64,000 nt of DNA from Actinomadura opuntiae (GTDB lineage Bacteria; Actinomycetota; Actinomycetes; Streptosporangiales; Streptosporangiaceae), in NCBI RefSeq assembly GCF_030283205.1, contig NZ_JASNWF010000016.1, positions 18,018 to 82,017 of the forward strand. The letters run 5' to 3'. The notes beneath the pieces are model-generated. The model made no database searches, was not told the origin of the DNA, and worked only from the letters and a program-made list of their open reading frames with translations. Position 1 is the first letter of the stretch. Each line of letters starts with the position of its first letter. Position numbers and translations under genes: made by a program. Shown piece after piece: positions 26,806 to 36,293 of the stretch.

Positions 26806-27105
26806 ATGTCCGCCATCACCCGTGACGAGGTCTCGCACCTCGCCCGGCTGTCCCGGCTGGCGCTCGGCGACGATGAGCTCGACCATCTCGCCGCCCAGCT
26901 CGACCAGATCATTTCCGCGGTCGCGCGGGTGCAGGAGGTCGCCGCGGAGGACATCCCGCCCACCTCGCACGCGCTGCCGCTGACCAACGTCTACCGGCCG
27001 GACGAGGTGCGGCCGTGCCTCGCGCCGGAGCAGGCGCTCGCCTGCGCCCCGGCCAGCGAGCAGCAGCGCTTCCGCGTACCGCGGATCCTGGACGAGGAGG
27101 CGTGA
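26806..27105 (+). CDS. gatC: Asp-tRNA(Asn)/Glu-tRNA(Gln) amidotransferase subunit C
   Basis: 99 aa. Small helical subunit that stabilises GatAB; typical ITRDEVSHLARLSRLAL start and LPLTNVYRPDEVRP segment. ATG 26806 with AGGAAC about 13 bases upstream. A TAGGAT hexamer at 26760-26765 could be the operon's -10 element, giving a leader of roughly 35 bases. The TGA overlaps the ATG of gatA by one base. Confidence 0.95.
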   Translation: MSAITRDEVSHLARLSRLALGDDELDHLAAQLDQIISAVARVQEVAAEDIPPTSHALPLTNVYRPDEVRPCLAPEQALACAPASEQQRFRVPRILDEEA

Positions 27106-28604
27106 TGGGCGAGCTGTTCCGCAGGAAGGCCGCGGAGCTCGGGGAGCTGCTGGCGGCCGGGGAGGTGTCCGCGGTCGAGGTCGCGCAGGCGCACCTGGAC
27201 CGGATCGCCGCCGTCGACGGGCAGGTGAACGCGTTCCTGCACGTGGACGCGGAGACGACGCTTGCGCAGGCGCGGAAGGTGGACGAGCGCCGCGCGGCGG
27301 GGGAGGAGCTCGGCCCGCTGGCCGGCGTCCCCATCGCGCACAAGGACGTGTTCACCACCACGGACATGCCGACCACGGCCGGATCGAAGATCCTCGAGGG
27401 CTGGCGGCCGCCGTACGACGCGACGGTGACCAAGCGGCTGCGCGAGGCCGGCCTGGTGATCCTCGGCAAGACGAACATGGACGAGTTCGCGATGGGCTCG
27501 TCCACGGAGAACAGCGCGTTCGGGACCACGCACAACCCGTGGGACCTGACGCGCATCCCGGGCGGGTCGTCCGGCGGGTCGTCGGCGGCGGTCGCCGCGT
27601 ACGAGGCGCCGCTGTCCACCGGCACCGACACCGGCGGCTCGATCCGGCAGCCCGCGGCGGTCACCGGCATCGTCGGCACCAAGCCGACCTACGGCGGTTC
27701 GTCCCGGTACGGGATCATCGCGTTCGCGTCGTCGCTGGACACGCCGGGCCCGTTCGCCCGCAACGTGCTGGACGCGGCGCTGCTGCACGAGGCGTTCAGC
27801 GGCCATGACCCGATGGACTCGACGTCGATCGACCGTCCCGTCCCGTCCGTCGTCGAGGCCGCGCGCAGCGGTGACGTGGACGGCCTGCGGGTCGGCGTCG
27901 TCAAGGAGTTCGCCGGCGACGGGTACGAGTCCGGCGTGTCGGCCCGCTTCACCGAGGCAGTCGAGCTGCTGGAGTCGCTGGGCGCGAAGGTCGTCGAGGT
28001 TTCGTGCCCGCACTTCGCCTACGCGCTGCCCGCCTACTACCTGATCGCGCCGTCGGAGGCGTCGTCGAACCTGGCCCGGTTCGACGCGATGCGGTACGGG
28101 CTGCGCGTCGGCGACGACGGCTCCCGCAGCGCCGAGGAGGTCATGGCGCTGACGCGCGCGGAGGGCTTCGGCCCCGAGGTCAAGCGCCGCATCATGCTCG
28201 GCACCTACGCGCTGTCGTCGGGCTACTACGACGCCTACTACGGCAAGGCGCAGCAGGTCCGCACTCTGGTCAAGCGCGACTTCGACACCGCGTTCGAGCA
28301 GGTGGACGTGCTGGTGTCGCCGACCACGCCGACCACCGCGTTCCCGATCGGGGAGCGCGCCGACGACCCGATGGCGATGTACCTGGCCGACCTGTGCACG
28401 ATCCCGGCGAACCTCACCGGCAACGCCGCGATCTCGGTGCCGTGCGGCCTCGCCGACGGCCTGCCGGTGGGCCTGCAGGTCATGGCGCCCGTCCTCGGCG
28501 ACGACCGCGTCTACCGGGTGGGCGCCGCCGTGGAGCGGGCCCTGGAAGAGCGCTGGGGCGGCCCGCTGCTGGCCAAGGCCCCCGAACTGGCGGAGGCGAA
28601 GTGA
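27105..28604 (+). CDS. gatA: Asp-tRNA(Asn)/Glu-tRNA(Gln) amidotransferase subunit A
   Basis: 499-aa amidase-signature enzyme releasing ammonia from Gln/Asn for transamidation of mischarged Glu-tRNA(Gln) or Asp-tRNA(Asn). The Ser-cisSer-Lys triad is visible: K80 (AHKDVFTT), S155 in PGGSSGGSSAA and nucleophile S179 in TDTGGSIRQPA, as in characterised GatA enzymes. ATG at 27105 overlaps the gatC stop. Followed by gatB with a 4-base GTGA overlap. The tRNA-Gln gene in this window would encode one substrate. Confidence 0.97.
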   Translation: MGELFRRKAAELGELLAAGEVSAVEVAQAHLDRIAAVDGQVNAFLHVDAETTLAQARKVDERRAAGEELGPLAGVPIAHKDVFTTTDMPTTAGSKILEGWRPPYDATVTKRLREAGLVILGKTNMDEFAMGSSTENSAFGTTHNPWDLTRIPGGSSGGSSAAVAAYEAPLSTGTDTGGSIRQPAAVTGIVGTKPTYGGSSRYGIIAFASSLDTPGPFARNVLDAALLHEAFSGHDPMDSTSIDRPVPSVVEAARSGDVDGLRVGVVKEFAGDGYESGVSARFTEAVELLESLGAKVVEVSCPHFAYALPAYYLIAPSEASSNLARFDAMRYGLRVGDDGSRSAEEVMALTRAEGFGPEVKRRIMLGTYALSSGYYDAYYGKAQQVRTLVKRDFDTAFEQVDVLVSPTTPTTAFPIGERADDPMAMYLADLCTIPANLTGNAAISVPCGLADGLPVGLQVMAPVLGDDRVYRVGAAVERALEERWGGPLLAKAPELAEAK

Positions 28605-30103
28605 GCACCCCGACACTCATGCCGTACGACGAGGCGCTCGCCAAGTACGAGCCCGTCCTCGGCCTGGAGACGCACATCGAGCTGGGCACCGCGTCGAAGA
28701 TGTTCTGCGGCTGCCCGACGGCGTTCGGCGCGGAGCCGAACACGCAGGTCTGCCCGGTCTGCCTGGGCCTGCCCGGGTCGCTGCCGGTGACGAACCACGC
28801 CGCGATCGAGGGCATCATCAAGATCGGCCTGGCGCTGAACTGCACCATCGTCGAGTGGTGCCGGTTCGCCCGGAAGAACTACTTCTATCCGGACATGCCG
28901 AAGGACTTCCAGATCTCCCAGTACGACGAGCCGCTGTGCGTCGACGGCCACCTGGAGGTCGAGGTCGAGGGCGAGACGTACCGGATCGAGATCGAGCGCG
29001 TCCACATGGAGGAGGACACCGGCAAGTCGCTGCACGTCGGCGGCAGCACCGGCCGCATCCACGGCGCCGACTACTCGCTGGTCGACTACAACCGTGCCGG
29101 CATCCCGCTGGTGGAGATCGTCACCAAGCCGATCGCCGCGACCGGCGACAAGGCCCCGCTGGTGGCCCGCGCCTACGCGACCGAGCTGCGCGAGCTGGTG
29201 CGCTCCCTCGGGGTTTCGGACGTCCGCATGGAGGAGGGCTCCATGCGCTGCGACGTGAACGTGTCGCTGATGCCGCGCGGCGCGTCGGAGTGGGGCACCC
29301 GCACCGAGACCAAGAACGTCAACTCGCTGCGCTCGGTGGAGCGCGCCGTCCGGTCGGAGATCGAGCGGCAGGCGGGCGTGCTGGACGCGGGCGGACGGGT
29401 GATCCAGGAGACCCGCCACTTCAGCGAGGACACCGGCCGCAGCACCAGCGGGCGCAGCAAGGAGGAGGCGCAGGACTACCGCTACTTCCCCGAGCCCGAC
29501 CTGGTGCCGATGGCGCCGTCGCGGGAGTGGGTGGAGGAGCTGCGGGCGTCGCTGCCGGAGCTGCCCGCCGCGCGCCGCCGCCGCGTCCAGGGCGAGTGGG
29601 GGCTGTCGGACCTGGAGCTGCGGGACGTCGTCAACGCCGGCGCCGTCGACCTCATCGAGGCCACGATCGCGGCGGGCGCCGACGCGGGCGCGGCCCGCAA
29701 GTGGTGGATGAACGAGCTGTCGCGCCGCGCGACCGAGCAGGGCGTGGAGCTGGCCGAGCTGCCGATCACGCCGGAGCAGGTCGCGCGGATCCAGGCGATG
29801 GTGGCGGCCGGGGAGCTGAACGACAAGCTGGCCCGCCAGGTGTTCGAGGGCGTCCTCGCGGGCGAGGGCGGCCCGGACGAGGTCGTCGCGGCCCGCGGCC
29901 TGAAGGTCGTCAGCGACGAGGGCGAGCTGGCCGCGATCATCGACCAGGTCATCGCCGACAACGCCGCCGTGGCCGACAAGGTCCGCGCGGGCAAGGTCGC
30001 CGCCGCCGGAGCCCTCGTCGGCGCCGTGATGAAGGCCACCCGAGGCCAGGCCGACGCCGGCCGCGCCCGCGAGCTGATCCTGGAGAGGCTCGGCGCCTCC
30101 TGA
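28601..30103 (+). CDS. gatB: Asp-tRNA(Asn)/Glu-tRNA(Gln) amidotransferase subunit B
   Basis: 500-aa GatB that activates the tRNA-bound acyl group and binds the tRNA. N-terminal VLGLETHIELGTASKMFC, zinc Cys residues in CGCPTAF and VCPVCLGLPG, ARKNYFYPDMPKDFQISQYD, and a C-terminal YqeY-like helical domain. GTG 28601 overlaps the gatA stop. Closed by a strong 16-bp terminator six bases on. Confidence 0.97.
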   Translation: MSTPTLMPYDEALAKYEPVLGLETHIELGTASKMFCGCPTAFGAEPNTQVCPVCLGLPGSLPVTNHAAIEGIIKIGLALNCTIVEWCRFARKNYFYPDMPKDFQISQYDEPLCVDGHLEVEVEGETYRIEIERVHMEEDTGKSLHVGGSTGRIHGADYSLVDYNRAGIPLVEIVTKPIAATGDKAPLVARAYATELRELVRSLGVSDVRMEEGSMRCDVNVSLMPRGASEWGTRTETKNVNSLRSVERAVRSEIERQAGVLDAGGRVIQETRHFSEDTGRSTSGRSKEEAQDYRYFPEPDLVPMAPSREWVEELRASLPELPAARRRRVQGEWGLSDLELRDVVNAGAVDLIEATIAAGADAGAARKWWMNELSRRATEQGVELAELPITPEQVARIQAMVAAGELNDKLARQVFEGVLAGEGGPDEVVAARGLKVVSDEGELAAIIDQVIADNAAVADKVRAGKVAAAGALVGAVMKATRGQADAGRARELILERLGAS

Positions 30104-30108
30104 CCGGC

Positions 30109-30144
30109 TCCGCCGTCCCGCGGGCACGCCCGCGGGACGGCGGA
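30109..30144 (+). terminator. gatCAB terminator
   Basis: TCCGCCGTCCCGCGGG (30109-30124) pairs perfectly with 30129-30144 around loop CACG, immediately after gatB. Followed by AATCC rather than a T-run. Confidence 0.85.
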
Positions 30145-30187
30145 AATCCGCTCGCCACGGAGCCGTCCCCTTGTTGGCTTCGCGCGG

Positions 30188-30893
30188 GTGATCTACGAGC
30201 ATCCGCTGGCCTACCTGCTCGGCCTCGAAGGCGTCGCGCTGCTGCGCGGCTTCGCCGGGGAGCACGACCGGGAGTTCGTCGACGCCCGCATCGCCGAGGT
30301 CCGCGCGCTGCTGGACGACCCGTCGCTGGCGGACGCCGCCGTCCACACCGAGCGCGTCGACCCGGCGCCGGGTTACCGCGCCTGGGCGCGCACCTACGAC
30401 GACGAGCCGAACGGCGCGTTCGCCATCGACGCGCCGATCGTCGCGGAGATCCTCGACACGCTTCCCGCGGGCGACGCGCTGGACGCCGCGTGCGGCACGG
30501 GATGCTTCTCGGCGGTCCTCGCCGAGCGCGGCCACCGGGTGGTCGGCGAGGACGGTTCCGCCGACATGATCGACCGGGCCAGGGCGCGCGTGCCGGACGC
30601 GGAGTTCCGGACCGGCGACCTGGGCCGCCTGCCGGTGGCCGGCGGATCCGTTGACCTGGTCGTCTGCGCGCTCGCGCTGACCCACGTCCCCGCCCTCCCG
30701 CCGGTGCTCGCGGAGTTCGCCAGGGTGCTGCGGCCCGGCGGGCATCTGGTGATCTCCGACGTCCATCCGGAGCGGGTGCTGCGCGGTTCGGTCCCCTCGG
30801 TGCGCGACGCCGCGGGCCGTCCAGGCAGCGAGCGCTGCCGTTTCCGCCATGCTCATCTGGCATTTCCAGTACCACCGGCCGCAACGGGGCTGA
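30188..30893 (+). pseudogene. truncated/frameshifted class I SAM-dependent methyltransferase
   Basis: From GTG 30188 about 210 residues follow a methyltransferase pattern: LDAACGTGCFSAVLAERGH (motif I), VVGEDGSADMIDRA, FRTGDLGRLPVAGGSVDLVV and LRPGGHLVISDVHPERVLRG. After AAGRPG (about 30825) family similarity stops and the frame runs on, without a stop, through the unrelated next gene. A +1 frame shift near this point would end at TGA 30891-30893. The expected C-terminal 50-80 residues (substrate side) are missing. Best read as a decayed gene; a sequencing error is the alternative. Confidence 0.6.
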
Positions 30894-30941
30894 GTCCGGC
30901 GACCTGCTCCTTGTCGGAGGCGTCCGCTAGTTTCCGGGGGC

Positions 30942-31703
30942 ATGGTGGAGAGTGCTTTTCCCGCGCTGCCGTCCGGGTTGCCGCCCGGGCGGTTGGTCGC
31001 GCCCGAGGAGGGGCCCGAGGGCGCGGTGGCCCTGTGGGTGTCCGACGAGCCGCACGCCGGTCTGGGCGAGCTGTGGTGCCGGTTGTACGACGAGCGGGCG
31101 AAGACGGGGCTGTACCCGCTGCTGCTCGACACCCTGAGCGGCGAGCCGACGCGGCCCTGGCACGACGGGGAGCTGTACAACGAGGAGTCGGTGGCCGACA
31201 TCGACGCGCTCGACGTCGAGGCGGTGCTGCTCGGCCACCGGGACGGCGCCGAGTCCGAGGACGAGGAGGCCGCGCTCGGCCCGTGGCCCGGGCTCGCCGC
31301 GCCCGGCGACGGGACGGGGGACGCGGACGAGTACGCGCGGGAGTCCGCCGTGCTGGGCGCGGAGGACACCGGGTTCCTGCTCGGGCTCGTGCCCGCCGTG
31401 CGCGGCGCCGACGCGTTGACGGCGATGAGGTGGTCCGGGCCGGCCAACCACTCCGGGACGGCGGAGATATCGGCGGTGGTGCGGTCGTGGGAGGAGCGGT
31501 TCGGGGCGCGGGTGGTCATGGTCGGCTTCGCCGACCTGGGGCTGTCGGTGGCCGCGCCGCCGCGGACGCTCGAGCATGCCCGTGCGGTGGCCGCCGAGCA
31601 CGAGGCGTTCTGCCCCGACAACATCTGGCAGGGCGTCGGCGACATGGACGAGTACGCCGCCGGGCTGGTGGACTGCCCGCGCTGGTCGTTCTGGTGGGAC
31701 TAG
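30942..31703 (+). CDS. DUF4253 domain protein
   Basis: 253 aa, cytoplasmic, acidic. The C-terminal 100 residues fit DUF4253: VVRSWEERFGARVVMVGFAD, LSVAAPPRTLEHARAVAAEH, EAFCPDNIWQG, and a WSFWWD end. Function unknown. ATG 30942 lies 8 bases after TAGTTT (30928-30933), suggesting a leaderless or very short leader. The 3' end overlaps the convergent sugar-dehydrogenase gene by 4 bases. Confidence 0.85.
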   Translation: MVESAFPALPSGLPPGRLVAPEEGPEGAVALWVSDEPHAGLGELWCRLYDERAKTGLYPLLLDTLSGEPTRPWHDGELYNEESVADIDALDVEAVLLGHRDGAESEDEEAALGPWPGLAAPGDGTGDADEYARESAVLGAEDTGFLLGLVPAVRGADALTAMRWSGPANHSGTAEISAVVRSWEERFGARVVMVGFADLGLSVAAPPRTLEHARAVAAEHEAFCPDNIWQGVGDMDEYAAGLVDCPRWSFWWD

Positions 31704-32779
31704 CGGAGCGGGACGGTGATGATGCGGTCGTCGGTCCTGGCGGGCTCGCCGCGGCCGTCGCGGTTGCTGGTGGTGAGCCAGAGCGAGCCGTCGGGGGCGG
31801 GGACGGCGGCGCGCAGCCGCCCGTAGTCGCCGGTGAAGCGGGCGACGGGGCGGCCGGCCTTGCCGTCGGCGGACAGCGGGACCTGCCAGAGGCGTTCGCC
31901 GCGTAGCGCGGCGGCCCACAGGGAGCCGTTCGCATAGGCGAGCCCGGACGGGGACGCCTCGGACGTCTTCCAGGTCAGCAAGGGGTTGGTGAAGCCCTTG
32001 CGCTTTCCGAAGCCCTCGACGTCGGGCCAGCCGTAGTTGCGGCCCTTCTGGATGAGGTTGATCTCGTCGAAGCGGTCCTGGCCGAACTCGGTGGCGTAGA
32101 GGCGGCCTTTCGAGTCCCAGGCGAGGCCCTGGACGTTGCGGTGGCCGTAGGTCCAGACGCGGGTGCCGAACGGGTTGCCGGGCGCGGGCTTGCCGTCGGG
32201 GGTGACGCGCAGGATCTTGCCGGCGAGGGAGCCCTTGTCCTGGGCGGGTTCGCCCTCGCCGGTCTCGCCGGTGGTGATGTACAGCATCCGGTCGGGGCCG
32301 AAGGCGAGGCGGCCGCCGTTGTGGATCTCGCCCTTCGGGATGCCGGTGACGATCGGCCGCGGGGCGCCGAGCCCGCCGTCGTAGGTGATGCGGGCGACGC
32401 GATTGTCGCCGGACGCGGTGTAGTACACGAAGATCTGGTGGTCGGCGGCGTAGCCGGGGGAGACGGCGACGCCGAGCAGCCCGCCCTCGCCGCCCGGCCG
32501 GACGCCGGGAACGGTCCCGACGGCCGTCGTCCTGCCGGCCGGGGTGACGCGCAGCAGCCGCGCGGAGTCACGTTCGGTGACAATCGCATCACCATTGGGT
32601 AGGAACGCCATCGCCCAGGGGATCTTCAGGCCGGTGGCCAGAACCCGGGGCGCTCCGGGCGCCGCGGTGCCGCTCGACGGCAGCGGCGGCGGGGTGCGGG
32701 CACCGCCCGTGTCCTCGTCCGGGGACGACGAGCAGCCCGCGAGGAACAGCGCGACAAGGACGATCAGGTGCTTTCGCAT
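31700..32779 (-). CDS. PQQ-type glucose/sorbosone dehydrogenase-like lipoprotein
   Basis: 359 aa. Lipoprotein signal MRKHLIVLVALFLAGC (lipobox LAGC) followed by a Ser/Pro-rich tether, then a six-bladed GSDH propeller: LKIPWAMAFLPNGD, GGEGGLLGVAVSP, IHNGGRLAFGPD, YGHRNVQGLAWD and FGQDRFDEINLI. Such proteins oxidise aldoses with PQQ or act as extracellular binding propellers; activity here is not shown. Located on the outer face of the cell membrane. Stop overlaps the end of the DUF4253 gene. Confidence 0.9.
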   Translation of the reverse strand: MRKHLIVLVALFLAGCSSSPDEDTGGARTPPPLPSSGTAAPGAPRVLATGLKIPWAMAFLPNGDAIVTERDSARLLRVTPAGRTTAVGTVPGVRPGGEGGLLGVAVSPGYAADHQIFVYYTASGDNRVARITYDGGLGAPRPIVTGIPKGEIHNGGRLAFGPDRMLYITTGETGEGEPAQDKGSLAGKILRVTPDGKPAPGNPFGTRVWTYGHRNVQGLAWDSKGRLYATEFGQDRFDEINLIQKGRNYGWPDVEGFGKRKGFTNPLLTWKTSEASPSGLAYANGSLWAAALRGERLWQVPLSADGKAGRPVARFTGDYGRLRAAVPAPDGSLWLTTSNRDGRGEPARTDDRIITVPLR

Positions 32780-33254
32780 GAGAACGCCTCCCGACCCCAG
32801 GATGACACTCCGATGCCGCGAGGATCACGCGGTCCCCCACAGCGGACGGCGGGGGACAACGGGCGCACCGGGCCGCTCGGCCCCCGAACGCGGTCACTCA
32901 GCGTGATGCCGGGCAAGGCGCCGATTCGGTGACGATCGCGTTTCGGCCGTCCCAAACGGATCGCCGACATGGCGCTTCGTCGCCATGAGGACGCCCGGTC
33001 TCAATCGGTCCGTGACCTACGGAACGTACATTGAGCATCACGGTGATCCCGCAGTGCAGCAACGTCGCTGATCTCCGGCCGGCGCAGCCGATGCGCCCGC
33101 CGCCCCGCGCCGACCCTGCGCGGGGCACGATCCACGACCCTCCGGGCGTTATCCCTGCGACCGGTGAGGTCTCCGGACCCAAGTACCCTCTGGCGCGCCG
33201 CCGCGTCCGCGAGGGACCGGCAGCTCCCAGCGGGGCAGGAAGGGACACGGCGCG
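32780..33254. other. 475-bp divergent intergenic region
   Basis: Separates the lipoprotein gene (minus) from the PAS-GGDEF-EAL gene (plus), so it should hold both promoters. A perfect palindrome ATCACGGTGAT lies at 33037-33047 and TCACTCAGCGTGA is at 32895-32907. No supported coding region; short open frames here lack start signals and family features. Confidence 0.35.
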
Positions 33255-36155
33255 ATGAGCGGCGAGAACGCCAGGCGGATGCCGCCGCGGGCGGTGCCGG
33301 TCGCCATGGCCGCGATCGTCGGCGTGCTGTACGCCACCGGGTCGCTGCTCGGCTGGGGCGGCACGGCCTTCATCGCCTGGACCGAGGCGGTCGCCGCGGG
33401 CACCGCCGCGGTCTCGCTGCTGATGTCGGCCGGGCGGCCGAAGGGCGCCGCGGCCGACGCGGCCGGAACCGGTGACGCCGGGATCGTCCGGCGGGTGTCC
33501 TCGGGCGCGGTCTGGCGCGCGTCGTGGCGCTGGTACGGGGTGGCGGCCGCCGGGTGGTTCGCGGGCGCGGTCGGCAGCGCGGTCGCCGACAACGTCTCGC
33601 GCAGCGCGCTGTCGCTGTCGGTGCCGGACCTGTTCTACCTGCTGGCCGTGGTCGCGCTGGTCACCGGCCTGATCGTGCCGGTGCGGCTGTCGCGCGACGT
33701 GGGGATGTGGCTGCGCTACCTCGCCGACACCTACGTCTGCGCGTGCGCGGTGTTCGTGCTCGGCTGGGTCGCGATCTTCGGTTCGCTGTACCACCAGTCG
33801 GGGGAGTCGGCGTCGGAGTACCTGCTGGAGCTGCTGTACCCGCTGATCGACGTGGTGCTGGTGTGCGGGGCGCTGCCGTTCGCGCTGGGCGCGGCGCGCG
33901 GGCACCGGCGGCTGGCGTGGATGGGGTTCGGGGCGCTGACGGCGTTCGCGACCGCCGACGTGGTGACGACGTTCGTCCGGCTGGACGGCGGCGGGCCGTC
34001 CGACGACCCGTCCGACATCCTGCGGCTCGCCGGGCTGCTGCTGCTCCTGCTCGTCCCGTGGACGGGGCCCGCGCCCGAGGCCGAGGCGGACGGCCCGTCC
34101 GACGACATCCCCGACGACGTCCCGCAGGCCGCCGCGCCCGAGCGGGAGGAGCGCGGCCGGATGATCGGCCCGGGGCTGGCGCCGGCGGCGGTCGCGGCGG
34201 CGGCCTCGCTGTTCGTCGCCGGGCACTCGCTGACCGGCCGCGACGGGCTGGAGCCGGTGGTGTCGATCGTGGCGGGCTCGGCGGCGCTGGTGCTGCTCGC
34301 GCGGCTGGCCGGGCTGCTGCGGGAGAACGACCGGCTGCGCCGCGCCGTGGAGACGGGCGAGGAGCACTTCCGGGCGCTGTCGGAGAGCAGCAACGACGCG
34401 GTGCTCATCTGCGACCTCGACGCGACCGTCCAGTACGCGAGCGCGGGTGCGCTGCGCACCTACCACTACACGCCCGAGGAGCTGCTCGGACGGCCGCTGC
34501 ACGAGATCATCCACCCGGAGGACCTGCCGCGCGTCCAGGAGGCGTTCACCGAGTTCCTCGAGGAGGAGGACGCCGCCGGCGCGGACCGTCCGGGCGCCAC
34601 CGAGTCGCTGCGGGTGTCGTGCCGGGTGCGCGCGGCGGACGGCACCTGGCTGCCGACCGAGTCCACGATCTCCCGGTACGCGGGGACGGGCGAGGCGCCG
34701 GGCCGGCTGCTGGTCACCACCCGCGACCTGAGCGAGCAGGCGGCGCTGCAGCGGCAGGTCGCCCACCTGACCTTCCACGACGGGCTCACCGGCCTGCCGA
34801 ACCGGTCCTACTTCGAGGAGCGGACCCGGGAGGTGCTGGCGCAGCAGCGGCCGGGCGGCCGGGTCGCGGTGGTGTTCGTCGACATGGACGGCTTCACCGA
34901 CGTCAACGACTCGGCGGGCCACGCGGCGGGCGACCAGGTGCTGGCGCAGGCGGCGCGGCGGCTGCGCTCCAACGTGCAGGCCGACGACACGGTGGCGCGG
35001 TGGGGCGGCGACGAGTTCGCGGTGCTGGTGCAGCTGCCCTCCGACGACCGGGAGACCCAGGCGGCGGTGGAGCTGGCGGGGCGGCTGCTGCGGGTGCTGT
35101 CGGTCGACCCGTACCAGGTGGGCAGCAAGCAGATCGTGCTGACGGCGAGCGTCGGGATCGCGTTCGCCGGGGACGAGGAGCCGCCGGCGGGCCCCGCGAT
35201 CGGCCCCGGCGCGGACGCGGGGCGCCGGCTGCGCCGCACCGCCGCCGACCTCATCCGCAACGGCGACCTGGCGATGGCGCGGGCGAAGGAACTGGGCGGC
35301 GGGCGCGTCGAGGTGTTCGCGCCGCACATGCACGCCGACGTGGTGCGGCGGCTGGAGCTCGGCAGCGACCTGCAGCGGGCGCTGGCCGAGGAGCAGTTCG
35401 CGGTGGAGTTCCAGCCGGTGGTGGACCTCGCGACGTCCCGGGTGACCGGGGTGGAGGCGCTGCTGCGCTGGTGGCGGGGCGGCGAGTCGGTGCCGCCGGA
35501 GGAGTTCATCGGCCCGGCGGAGGAGTCCGGCCTGATGATCCCGCTCGGCGACTGGGTGCTGCGCGAAGCGTGCCGCGAGGTGGCGCGGTGGCGCCGCGAC
35601 TCCTGGGACGTCGGCCTGTCGGTGAACTTCACCGCCCGGCAGATCGCCGCGCCCCGGTTCGTGGAGTCGGTCGCGGCGGCGCTGGAGGACACCGGGCTGC
35701 CGCCGCAGGCGCTGACGCTGGAGGTGCGCGAGGAGGTGCTCGTCGAGGACGGCGGGCAGAACGTGGCGCGGCTGTCGGAGCTGCGCGACCTCGGCGTGCG
35801 CCTCGCGATCGACGACTTCGGCACCGGGTACGCGTCGCTGGCCTACCTCGGCCAGCTGCCGGTGGACGTCATCAAGATCGACCCGTCGTTCGTGGCGGGC
35901 CTCGGCTCGGACGAGACGCTGTCGCTGCTGACCCGGACGATCGTCCGGCTGGGCCGCGACCTCGGGCTGACCGTGGTGGCGGAGGGCATCGAGCGGCCCG
36001 AGCAGCTGGAGCTGCTGCGCGCGATGGACTGCCCGCGCGGGCAGGGGTTCCTGGTGGCGCGGCCGATGGCGGCCGGGCGGGTGGAGTCGCTGGTCCGCAC
36101 GAACCTCGCCGCGCAGGACCTGTCCGGCGATCTTCCGCTGCCGCTGCCGGGCTGA
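33255..36155 (+). CDS. membrane PAS-GGDEF-EAL protein (c-di-GMP turnover)
   Basis: 966 aa. About eight to nine hydrophobic helices in the first 355 residues, then a PAS domain (about 370-500: LSESSNDAVLICDLDATVQY, HPEDLPRVQEAF), GGDEF domain (HDGLTGLPNRSYF, FVDMDGFTDVNDSAGH, intact WGGDEFAVL) and EAL domain (VEALLRWWRG, LEVREEVLVE, DDFGTGYASLAYL, IKIDPSFVAG, EGIE). The EAL metal-site residues seem largely present; LEVREEVL replaces the usual LEITE. ATG 33255 has AGGAAGGG about 12 bases upstream. It stands immediately before ilvB, as a similar gene does in Streptomyces. Confidence 0.9.
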   Translation: MSGENARRMPPRAVPVAMAAIVGVLYATGSLLGWGGTAFIAWTEAVAAGTAAVSLLMSAGRPKGAAADAAGTGDAGIVRRVSSGAVWRASWRWYGVAAAGWFAGAVGSAVADNVSRSALSLSVPDLFYLLAVVALVTGLIVPVRLSRDVGMWLRYLADTYVCACAVFVLGWVAIFGSLYHQSGESASEYLLELLYPLIDVVLVCGALPFALGAARGHRRLAWMGFGALTAFATADVVTTFVRLDGGGPSDDPSDILRLAGLLLLLLVPWTGPAPEAEADGPSDDIPDDVPQAAAPEREERGRMIGPGLAPAAVAAAASLFVAGHSLTGRDGLEPVVSIVAGSAALVLLARLAGLLRENDRLRRAVETGEEHFRALSESSNDAVLICDLDATVQYASAGALRTYHYTPEELLGRPLHEIIHPEDLPRVQEAFTEFLEEEDAAGADRPGATESLRVSCRVRAADGTWLPTESTISRYAGTGEAPGRLLVTTRDLSEQAALQRQVAHLTFHDGLTGLPNRSYFEERTREVLAQQRPGGRVAVVFVDMDGFTDVNDSAGHAAGDQVLAQAARRLRSNVQADDTVARWGGDEFAVLVQLPSDDRETQAAVELAGRLLRVLSVDPYQVGSKQIVLTASVGIAFAGDEEPPAGPAIGPGADAGRRLRRTAADLIRNGDLAMARAKELGGGRVEVFAPHMHADVVRRLELGSDLQRALAEEQFAVEFQPVVDLATSRVTGVEALLRWWRGGESVPPEEFIGPAEESGLMIPLGDWVLREACREVARWRRDSWDVGLSVNFTARQIAAPRFVESVAAALEDTGLPPQALTLEVREEVLVEDGGQNVARLSELRDLGVRLAIDDFGTGYASLAYLGQLPVDVIKIDPSFVAGLGSDETLSLLTRTIVRLGRDLGLTVVAEGIERPEQLELLRAMDCPRGQGFLVARPMAAGRVESLVRTNLAAQDLSGDLPLPLPG

Positions 36156-36171
36156 CCCGGCGCGGCTTTGC

Positions 36172-36191
36172 CGTCTCATATGACGAGATTT
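36172..36191. promoter_or_regulatory. BCAA regulator box upstream of ilvB
   Basis: CGTCTCATATGACGAGATTT contains the interrupted palindrome TCTC-N7-GAGA. It is nearly identical to 45969-45990, and its left half recurs inverted upstream of leuB (48577-48586). An IclR-type regulator of the NdgR/LtbR kind, known for leu/ilv genes in actinobacteria, is the likely binder; the regulator is not in this window. Confidence 0.6.
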
Positions 36192-36239
36192 ATTGTCCAC
36201 GGATTTGACGGTGGGCCCGATCTCGGCGAAAGTGGCTGC

Positions 36240-36293
36240 GTGCAGAACACCATCAACGGCATCCTCGTAGTACTTGGTCGGCGCGCAGGCTGA
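36240..36293 (+). CDS. ilvB leader peptide (17 aa)
   Basis: GTG at 36240 opens MQNTINGILVVLGRRAG and stops at TGA 36291-36293. The Ile-Leu-Val-Val-Leu run is the control codon block of branched-chain amino-acid attenuators. Its last codons and stop overlap the first stem of the leader RNA. Too short for standard gene callers; recognised from codon content and position before ilvB. Confidence 0.85.
   Translation: MQNTINGILVVLGRRAG

Noticed and set aside
30894..31906. Continuation of the methyltransferase frame into a 572-aa protein
   Set aside because: The extension is a shadow of the DUF4253 gene in another frame and has no family similarity.
32898..36200. 1100-codon minus-strand open frame across the PAS-GGDEF-EAL gene
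   Set aside because: Same type of antisense shadow; the plus-strand gene has full domain motifs.
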